Below are positions 57,501 through 64,000 of a stretch of DNA of 64,000 bases, in pieces. How positions within the stretch are numbered: position 1 is the first letter of the stretch; every line of letters begins with the position of its first letter. A model generated the notes under the pieces. It had not been told where the DNA came from, searched no databases, and saw nothing but the letters and a program-made list of their open reading frames with translations. Source of the stretch: Watersipora subatra (lineage: Eukaryota > Bryozoa > Gymnolaemata > Cheilostomatida > Watersiporidae). The position numbers and the translations under genes were made by a program. The stretch lies in NCBI RefSeq assembly GCF_963576615.1, contig NC_088717.1:38332302-38396301 (forward strand), given 5' to 3'.

Positions 57501-60500
57501 AACAGTAAGTGACGACTCAAACATCTCTATATAGTCTATATCTGAAACACTGAATGACGACTCAAACATCTCTATATAGTCTATATCTGAAACAGTGAAT
57601 GACGATTCAAACATCTCTATATAGTCTGTATCTGAAACAGTGAATGACAACTCAAACATCTCTATATAGTCTATATCTGAAACAGTGAATGACGACTCAA
57701 ACATCTCTATATAGTCTATATCTGAAACAGTGAATGACGGCTCAAACATCTCTATATAGTCTATATCTGAAACAGTGAATGACGACTCAAACATCTCTTT
57801 ATAGTCTATAACTGAAACAGTGAATGACGACTCAAACATCTCTATATAGTCTATATCTGAAACAGTAAATGACAACTCAAACATCTCTATATAGTCTATA
57901 TCTGAAACAGCAAGTGACGACTCAAACATCTCTTTATAGTCTATAACTGAAACAGTGAATGACGACTCAAACATCTCTATATAGTCTATATCTGAAACAG
58001 TGAATGACGACTCAAACAACTCTATATAGTCTATATCTGAAACAGTAAATGACAACTCAAACATCTCTATATAGTCTATATCTGAAACAGCAAGTGACGA
58101 CTCAAACATCTCTTTATAGTCTATAACTGAAACAGTGAATGACGACTCAAACATCTCTATATAGTCTATATCTGAAACAGTGAATGACGACTCAAACAAC
58201 TCTATATAGTCTATATCTGAAACAGTAAGTGCTGACTCAAACATCTCTATATAGTCTATATCTGAAATAGTAAGTGCTGACTCAAACATCTCTATATAGT
58301 CTATATCTGAAACAGTGAATGACGACTCAAACATCTCTATATAGTCTATATCTGAAACAGTGAATGACGACTCAAACATCTCTTTATAGTCTATAACTGA
58401 AACAGTGAATGACGACTCAAACATCTCTATATAGTCTATATCTGAAACAGTGAATGACGACTCAAACAACTCTATATAGTCTATATCTGAAACAGTAAGT
58501 GCTGACTCAAACATCTCTATATAGTCTATATCTGAAACAGTGAATGACGACTCAAACATCTCTATATAGTCTATATCTGAAACAGTAAATGACAACTCAA
58601 ACAACTCTATATAGTCTATATCTGAAACAGTAAGTGCTGACTCAAACATCTCTATATAGTCTATATCTGAAACAGTAAGTGACGACTCAAACATCTCTAT
58701 ATAGTCTATATCTGAAACAGTAAGTGCTGACTCAAACATCTCTATATAGTCTATATCTGAAACAGTGAATGACGACTCAAACAACTCTATATAGTCTATA
58801 TCTGAAACAGTAAATGACAACTCAAACATCTCTATATAGTCTATATCTGAAACAGCAAGTGACGACTCAAACATCTCTTTATAGTCTATAACTGAAACAG
58901 TGAATGACGACTCAAACAACTCTATATAGTCTATATCTGAAACAGTAAGTGCTGACTCAAACATCTCTATATAGTCTATATCTGAAACAGTGAATGACGA
59001 CTCAAACAACTCTATATAGTCTATATCTGAAACAGTAAATGACAACTCAAACATCTCTATATAGTCTATATCTGAAACAGCAAGTGACGACTCAAACATC
59101 TCTTTATAGTCTATAACTGAAACAGTGAATGACGACTCAAACATCTCTATATAGTCTATATCTGAAACAGTGAATGACGACTCAAACATCTCTATATAGT
59201 CTATATCTGAAACAGTGAATGACGACTCAAACATCTCTATATAGTCTATATCTGAAACAGCGAATGACGGCTCAAACATCTCTACATAGTCTATATCTGA
59301 AACAGCAAGTGACGACTCAAACATCTCTACATAGTCTATATCTGAAACAGCGAATGACGGCTCAAACATCTCTACATAGTCTATATCTGAAACAGTGAAT
59401 GACGGCTCAAACATCTCTACATAGTCTATATCTGAAACAGTAAGCGACGACTCAAACATCTCTATATAGTATATATCTGAAACAGTAAGTGACGACTCAA
59501 ACATCTCTATATAGTCTATATCTGAAACAGTGAATGACGACTCAAACATCTCTATATAGTCTATATCTGAAACAGTAAGTGACGACTCAAACATCTCTAT
59601 ATAGTCTATATCTGAAACAGTGAATGATGACTCAAACATCTCTACATCTGAAACTGTAAGTGACAACTCAGTATGTGTATCTAGTTCTTTAGAGTGGACG
59701 TTACAGTTAGGCTTATTACAGACAGTTGATGCTGAGCTTTACATTCCTCCAATATAGACAGCTTTATCCTTGACTTTTGTTATGGCTTGACAACGGACAA
59801 GTTAATACAGATCCAACACTAGTTTCTATAGTATGCTGGTAGTCGTGTGGCGCAGTTGGTCGCGTACCTGGCTGGTAAGCTGAATAGCCTAGTTTGATTC
59901 CGGTCCGACATGTTTTTTCAGCGTGCCTTCGGCCACACAGACGGACACGGCTCCTATTATAGTAAAGATCGGCTACAACCGCCACAGTGGAGCGCAAGCA
60001 GTGAAAGCATTTTTTTCTTGTAAGTGGACATGGAAGTGAAATGTAACTTGGACATTTCAAAAAATAAGATATTTACAGGAAACTAACATTGGGTATAAGA
60101 TCAAATATTCCATGAAAAAAACTAGTATTATGGTCATTTGAAGGATCCGAACCAGCCATTGAGTGCAAAGCAATATTAGTATCAACAAATAACAGTTCTA
60201 TGGTGAATATGGAGTTGGACGTACATTAGAAAACAAGGTGCTGTCTACAATGTATCAATTTTAACAGAAAACTAGTTAACTCCAGTAACTAGTTGCAAAA
60301 CCAAGGGAACTCTAATATAGAGACAAAGAGCATTAAATCTTTCGTTACCATGAACCTCGTAGTACAGCTCGGCAAAGCGTTTGTATATGACCAAAAGTGG
60401 CATGGTGTGACTTTAGTACGCTTTGTACAAACTGTTTCTGATTAGTGAGTATTTAATTAATTAGCCTATCATATCGGTACGTAGACAAAAGGAAACAATT

Positions 60501-61239
60501 ATCCGCATGCATTGAACCAATAGAACATATGTTTAAAAACCATCCTGAGCAAAGTTTCGCTTTGCAAAAACTTATTTTATACCGCAATTCATTCTTAGCA
60601 ATGACCAGTCGTGTCAGATACATTACAGATACGAAGGTTTCACTAATTTGAGAACTATTGACTTTGGGCGATTTTCACTGTACAATAGCATTACTGAGAT
60701 TATTTTATTTTTAGCAGTAATAATAATGTTATAAGCTGTAATAATATTGATTAATTGTCTGACTCGGAGATACCTACGGTCATAAAATTGCTGAAAAAGT
60801 GTCTGAGCTGATTCTGCAACGCGCTTGTGACTCTATGTCATCAGCTGATGTAAAATTTTATGTTGATTAATTTGGCCTCAAAATATTTTTTTTATAGAAC
60901 ATGTGGCTCAAAAGTTATGACAATTTATACACGACTTGTCAACTATTAAGTTTTACCGAATATTTAATCATGTCCTGGTAAAGAAATGAATTTGGCAGTG
61001 AAAGAGTTGAATACTAAACATCCCTCTACAGAGTCATATACATTCCCAGACCCTCAGGACGGCTGATGGACTGAGCAGAAATATAGCGAGGAAACCTTAC
61101 CATGTCCTCGATAGGTCTCTTTCCAAAGTTTGTGTATAATTCTGTTGAGATCATCCATCTTCTTTTGGTGGTACTCGAGGATTGCTCTGTCGAGGGCCTT
61201 GTGATATTTGTCAAGGTCAGTTACCACAAGCTTATTCAC
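49050..61239 (-). CDS. RAD50: RAD50, C-terminal part (last five coding exons)
   Basis: RAD50 is the ABC-type ATPase of the MRE11-RAD50-NBS1 complex, which senses and tethers DNA double-strand breaks in the nucleus. Visible exons: 61101-61239, 55170-55336, 54910-55043, 49352-49480 and 49050-49098. They total 618 bases (205 residues plus TGA) and all phases close. In order they carry the end of the second coiled coil ([11 protein letters not shown]), the lobe II strand [11 protein letters not shown], the ABC signature region (RGRCSAGQK), Walker B ([12 protein letters not shown], catalytic Glu present) and the H-loop THD. The sequence follows human RAD50 closely, with no disabling change. The ATP-binding head and Zn hook are encoded beyond the window at higher coordinates. 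The 55337-61100 intron carries an extraordinary acceptor minisatellite. The 126-base intron 55044-55169 is a multiple of three without stops. Confidence 0.95.
49352..49480 (-). CDS. RAD50: RAD50 exon: H-loop
   Basis: Acceptor GCTTGTAG|GATCATTAG completes the split Glu codon; donor GTCAG|GTATTG, phase 2. It encodes [19 protein letters not shown], with the switch histidine in THD. Confidence 0.95.
49590..49812 (+). repeat. 34-bp minisatellite built from a transposon end
   Basis: Six to seven copies of TACAGTCAAACCTCTACTTA followed by CAATTACCTCAACA. The unit start resembles Tc1/pogo-type termini. It lies in the RAD50 intron and runs into a Tc1-like relic. Confidence 0.8.
49813..50932 (-). pseudogene. 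Tc1-like transposase relic
   Basis: On the minus strand the helix-turn-helix region ([15 protein letters not shown], then ASKPRLAPV) and the start of the catalytic domain (LLSDESIT, the first DDE Asp) are readable with stops and frame slips. The reading then jumps to a typical C-terminal [11 protein letters not shown], so the catalytic middle is deleted. The right terminus CTTTTACAAATGACTGTA (about 50913-50930) resembles Tc1 ends; the left terminus is unclear. Inactive. Confidence 0.7.
51405..51955 (+). repeat. 44-bp minisatellite
   Basis: About twelve copies of GCCAGTCTACCATACTGAAT followed by GTTGATTGGTGCAGGTGTTACAGT, with alternating CAGGTG/CAGTTG variants, in the RAD50 intron. Confidence 0.95.
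52375..52535 (-). mobile_element. tRNA-derived SINE (minus strand)
   Basis: Minus strand: A box TGGTAGCGCACTTGG, B box GGTCCGATTCC about 40 bases on, and 3' tail GACACAGCTCTTATTATAGT. Intact promoter boxes; the best preserved copy with 59835-59975. A detached tail-like piece lies at about 52010-52055. Confidence 0.75.
52650..53620. mobile_element. MITE cluster with TTTTCGGACTATTAGCCGC-type ends
   Basis: CCGTACTTTTCGGACTATTAGC (about 52721-52742; longest cited run split here: CCGTACTTTTCGG, ACTATTAGC) and a second, decayed copy near 53405-53440 are followed by TTTTTTTCACCGC and GGCGCATTAAC in both. The block CGTACGAAGC-AACT-AATATG recurs three times (about 52990, 53290, 53370). TATAAACGGCAATCGTTGT is repeated (52676, 53201). 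It probably comprises nested or tandem Tc1/mariner-type MITEs. Confidence 0.5.
54157..54452 (+). repeat. Near-pure purine (GA) tract of about 300 bp
   Basis: Almost every plus-strand base is A or G (GAGAGAGG, GGGGGGGG, AGAGGGAG patterns); the RAD50 pre-mRNA therefore carries a 300-base C/U tract about 450 bases after the Walker B exon. ORFs reading SLSLPLSLP or EREREGE are artefacts of it. Confidence 0.95.
54555..54592. repeat. (TA)n microsatellite
   Basis: Uninterrupted TA repeat between the purine tract and the RAD50 exon at 54910. Confidence 0.95.
54910..55043 (-). CDS. RAD50: RAD50 exon: Walker B
   Basis: Acceptor TTTTTTGTTACAG|GTGCTGG; donor TCAGA|GTAAGT, phase 2. It carries [15 protein letters not shown] and [12 protein letters not shown]. 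Confidence 0.95.
55170..55336 (-). CDS. RAD50: RAD50 exon: DIDYIEI strand to ABC signature
   Basis: The acceptor CTGTTTCAG|ATATAGAC is the last copy of the amplified splice site. Phase 1 joins G to ATATAGAC, restoring RGH-DIDYIEI as in other RAD50 proteins. The exon ends SAGQK at AAG|GTCAAC, a weak but consistent donor, phase 0. The first 19 bases (to 55318) are shared with every array unit. Confidence 0.93.
55318..59670 (-). repeat. 45-bp splice-acceptor minisatellite in RAD50 (about 96 units)
   Basis: Each unit, on the gene strand, is ATATAGACTATATAGAGAT (first 19 exon bases) plus GTTTGAGTCGTCACTTAC and TGTTTCAG (26 intronic bases ending in the acceptor). The pattern recurs in exact phase every 180 bases from 55321 to 59641, so 96 units fit with no insertion or deletion. 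The gene-strand frame is open throughout, reading [15 protein letters not shown] per unit. Variants (GTGAAT/GTAAGT/GTAAAT, GACTC/GGCTC/AACTC, TTATAGACTATAAAG) recur in blocks, indicating segmental amplification. The distal unit (59641-59670) is truncated by 9 bases. Confidence 0.95.
59671..61100. other. RAD50 intron, unique part with a SINE
   Basis: Besides the SINE at 59835-59975, I see nothing but AT-rich sequence. Near 60140-60175 a decayed piece (GGATCCGAACC, AAGCAATATTAGTAT) may be another SINE remnant. Confidence 0.5.
59835..59975 (+). mobile_element. tRNA-derived SINE
   Basis: A tRNA-like head has A box TGGCGCAGTTGGT, an anticodon-loop-like CTGGTAAGC (resembling tRNA-Thr with GGT) and B box GTTTGATTCC, closed by a GTCG/CGAC acceptor pair. 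The tail GGCTCCTATTATAGTAAAGAT matches the other family members. The ORF on the opposite strand is a shadow. Confidence 0.75.
61101..61239 (-). CDS. RAD50: RAD50 exon: end of coiled coil to TYRGH
   Basis: Acceptor TTTATACAG|GTGAATAAG; donor GGACATG|GTAAGG, phase 1. It encodes [12 protein letters not shown] and [10 protein letters not shown], equivalent to human DLWRSTYRGQ. Its donor must pair with an acceptor in or beyond the 45-bp array. Confidence 0.93.
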
Positions 61240-61849
61240 CTGTATAAAACAAAAATGTTAGCCTCAAATTTCTTGAAACATAATTTTGTAAGGAAAAGAG
61301 TAAACGAGCTTTCAGAAATTAAACATAAAAACAATAGACAATGTTATAAGTTGATTAAACTTTATCTACAAGTATACGTATCTAGTATGACCTAGAGTAA
61401 GTTACCCCACATATTTCTGTCACTCTACAACCAAACCTATAAATCTCTGAACATGTACTTCCAATGGGGGTCCTGAAGGGAACTCACAATAAAAACTTCC
61501 TTTACGGGTTATTACACTGTTAATTTAGTTGTTACAAATACTCAAGTTTCAGAAACAGTTTTTTACAGAATTTTTACAATACATTTGCTAGTATCTTTCC
61601 ATACAGCATCAACATACTACATCCACCATTGCATGTTTCAGTTTATGATCTTTCTGTTTATTTAACCTTCAATTCACTAACCTGACTACTCAATACTTTT
61701 AGATTACCAACTTTTAAAATACTTTTGTTCTACTCACTTAATAAATCCTGATTTTTGCCTTACCAATTTTTTTGGCGTTTAACGAAAAACTTCATTGCGT
61801 TGATGATTACTAATGCAAATTAAAAATGTATAAATTGTCCATACATACA

Positions 61850-62290
61850 TAGTGTTATATGTAGTCATATAGACATAGTGTTATATGTAGTCATACATAC
61901 ATAGTGTTATATGTAGTCATACATACATAGTGTTATATGTAGTCATACATACACAGTGTTATACGTAGTCATACATACATAGTGTTATATGTAGTCATAC
62001 ATACATAGTGTTATATGTAGTCATATATACATAGTGTTACATGTAGTCATACATACATAGTGTTATACGTAGTCATATATACATAGTGTTACACATAGTC
62101 ATACATACATAGTGTTATATGTAAAATTTTCCATACATACATAGTGTTATATGTAGTCATACATACATAGTGTTATATGTAGTCATATATATATATAGTG
62201 TTATATGTATGTAGTCATATATACATAGGGTTATACATAGTCATATATACATAGTGTTACATGTAGTCATATATACACAGTGTTATATGT
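61850..62290 (+). repeat. 26-bp minisatellite, interrupted
   Basis: About sixteen copies of GTAGTCATACATACATAGTG plus TTATAT. The array resumes at 62957 after the MITE, showing the MITE landed inside it. Confidence 0.95.
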
Positions 62291-62291
62291 A

Positions 62292-62954
62292 CTGTAAGTC
62301 CTTATGTTCAAGTCGCGCGGCTTGTCGTTGAGCGCGACTTCTGGTTCAAGGTAATAAGCTGCGGCTAAAGCCAAGTTTTTAAAACTTATGTGAGGCTTAG
62401 GGGGGCTTCTCGATAAATGCGGTCTCTGCTCAGTTCCGCGCAATAACCATAGAACCGCAGTCATGATACACTTTTATGTACGGGATTTTGGCAACCTACT
62501 CGTTTATTTTCAGGGTCATGTTAATGGAATACTTTAGACTAACAAGAATTTAACGCTAATGTTTAACTCACCACAGTTGTAGGTCATTAAAACCGTTTCA
62601 TTCCTGACCGGCATCTTTCCATAAACGTGAAGCCCTCTAACAGCGCAATAAAAATTTAGCTGAGACATTGCAAGAAATTGTTGATGCAAGGGTTTAGGAA
62701 TTTTAATTCGAACTTGGAAGTAAAAGAAAATTCTTTTCACAAGTACTGATGTAGCCTGTTTTCTTATTCAAGAGTACGGGGGTATAACGAAACCCTTCTC
62801 AACACTCTCGCTCCTGAAGGGGTCAAGGACGACAAAATCTCGGTCATTAGCCACGGTCTGTGGGCATACGCGGCTTGTTGGAGGATTATTTTTTCTTTAG
62901 TGTGCCATCTGGTTTTGAGCACAGGCCGCGCGGCTTGAGCATGAGGACTTATGG
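62292..62954. mobile_element. TA-flanked MITE inside the 26-bp array
   Basis: The left terminus CTGTAAGTCCTTATGTTCAA and right terminus (reverse complement CCATAAGTCCTCATGCTCAA) are imperfect inverted repeats of about 30 bp, both continuing into CGCGCGGC. TA lies at both edges (62290-62291, 62955-62956), and removing the element restores the array unit exactly. At 663 bp with no transposase it is non-autonomous, Tc1/mariner-type by target site. Confidence 0.85.
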
Positions 62955-63534
62955 TAGTCATACATACATAGTGTTATACCTAGTTACTTTAAGTATACAT
63001 GTATATCAATGTATTTGGGCTCTGAAACTAATTAAATAAAATACAATGTACTCTTATATATGTAAGAATATTAACCCTAACAGGTAAGTTTTGACATATG
63101 AGCCAAACATAGGAATGGATGAATTTTGTCAGTCGAGGTTTGACTGTCCACAGATTCAATGAAAGACTAGTAATGCTTAGTCTGAATTAAATGTATTAAC
63201 TTAGATATTTGACCTCCAAGTTACAAAAAGCTGTGAGAATGCGAGAGAGAGATAGAGTAAATATACATGGTAGGGTCTATTGACCCTTCAGCCAGGGTGC
63301 ATTACACAAATGGCAATGCTTGAAAACTTCCGCAAAAGTAATCAGCAATCGTTGGCCTGATACAATTGTTGCAAAAGGAAAATTGGTCATGGAAAAAAGT
63401 TTGCTCCACAATAGGAATCTATACAGAATTCAATGAAAAAAATGTTTTTGCAAGTGATACAACTAAAAAAGAGTGACATGAAAAGTTATATTTTCTGAGT
63501 TCTGCCAGGAATTTCAGTCAGTTTAAAACAGCTC

Positions 63535-63705
63535 TGGGGTAGTTACTCCAGTGACTACTCAGGGGTAGTTACTCCAGTGACTACTCAGGGGTAGTTACTC
63601 CAGTGACTACTCTGAGGAAGTTACTCCAGTGACTACTCAAGGGTAGTTACTCCAGTGACAACTCAGGGGTAGTTACTCCAGTGACTACTCAGGGGTAGTT
63701 ACTAT
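63535..63705 (+). repeat. 26-bp minisatellite (GGGGTAGTTACTCCAGTGAC...)
   Basis: Six to seven copies with the unit GGTAGTTACTCCAGTGACTA then CTCAGG; the sub-motif TAGTTACT/AGTGACTA is partly self-complementary. Confidence 0.9.
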
Positions 63706-63714
63706 TGATACCCA

Positions 63715-64000
63715 TATACGTATAAACTGAATTAAAAGACTATATCCGTAGACATATATACTAACTTGAAGGGCTACATACATACACATGAATACAAACT
63801 TGAAGGGCTATAACCATAGACATATACACTAACTTGTAAGGCTATATCCATAAACATATACACTAAATTGAAGGGCTACATTCATAGACACACATAGTAG
63901 CTTGAATGGCCACATCCATAGAGATGCACACAAAATTGAAAGATTATATTCATAGATATATAAACTAACTTGAATGGCTATATCCAAAGACATATACACG
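63715..64000 (+). repeat. About 34-38-bp degenerate tandem repeat, cut by window end
   Basis: Repeats of AACTTGAAGGGCTATATCCA then TAGACATATACACT, about seven copies, running off the window. Confidence 0.85.

Larger units (their letters stand above)
61240..64000. other. RAD50 upstream intron, repeats only
   Basis: No further RAD50 exon was found; the next upstream exon must lie beyond the window or be very short. Contents are the 26-bp repeat, the MITE and two minisatellites listed separately, and AT-rich sequence. Confidence 0.6.

Noticed and set aside
54906-59666. A single 1586-codon ORF read as an independent repeat-protein gene
   Set aside because: Its 3' part is RAD50 exon and intron sequence, and the repeat unit contains the RAD50 splice acceptor. 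The ORF is open intronic array joined to an exon, not a separate gene, unless transcripts show otherwise.
55318-59670. CRISPR-like array
   Set aside because: Units are contiguous with no unique spacers, in an animal gene; it is a minisatellite.
59835-59905. Genuine tRNA-Thr gene
   Set aside because: It has A and B boxes and an anticodon-like loop, but the stems are imperfect and a SINE body and family tail follow.

Overview
The window is AT-rich, gene-poor, intron-containing animal nuclear DNA, crowded with transposable elements and tandem repeats. Canonical GT-AG introns, AATAAA signals, tRNA-derived SINEs and a metazoan-type RAD50 gene place it in an animal. A marine invertebrate, perhaps a lophotrochozoan, is my inference; nothing here fixes the species.

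Layout. 1-8 kb: a tandem pair of two-exon genes for a small secreted, cysteine-containing protein. The first copy is intact; the second has a nonsense codon in exon 2 and has lost its poly(A) signal. 8-19 kb: a LINE 3' fragment, a SINE, a long palindrome built on an AT microsatellite, a GC-rich LTR-like island, a possible Ras-like GTPase last exon with a broken duplicate, and a deleted piggyBac-type element. 19.7-28.5 kb: a hAT-type element (8-bp target duplication) split by a complete, very young Gypsy/Ty3 retrotransposon (Gypsy-1). Gypsy-1 has apparently identical 523-bp LTRs, a textbook -1 frameshift signal between gag and pol, and a zinc-finger-bearing C-terminal extension of Pol. 28.5-40.5 kb: mostly repeats with no convincing gene. 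40.5-46.4 kb: a pogo/Tigger-like non-autonomous element, then a second intact Gypsy element (Gypsy-2) with 140-bp LTRs and one gag-pol ORF. 48.9-61.2 kb: the last five coding exons of RAD50 on the minus strand, whose introns hold a Tc1-like relic, MITEs, SINEs, a purine tract and minisatellites. 61.2-64 kb: RAD50 intron or upstream sequence with more tandem repeats and a TA-flanked MITE.

The most striking object is in RAD50. The 3' splice site of the exon encoding [11 protein letters not shown], plus the first 19 exonic bases, has been amplified as a 45-bp minisatellite of about 96 units (about 4.3 kb). Every unit seen but one keeps the AG acceptor. The period never slips, and the RAD50 frame stays open across the whole array. 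Any of these acceptors would therefore give an in-frame RAD50 with a multiple of 15 extra residues next to its catalytic ATPase lobe. I know of no description of such an acceptor array.

Limits: all similarity calls are by eye. Intron and exon limits were checked by phase arithmetic, not by transcripts. Repeat edges are approximate unless a target-site duplication is given.
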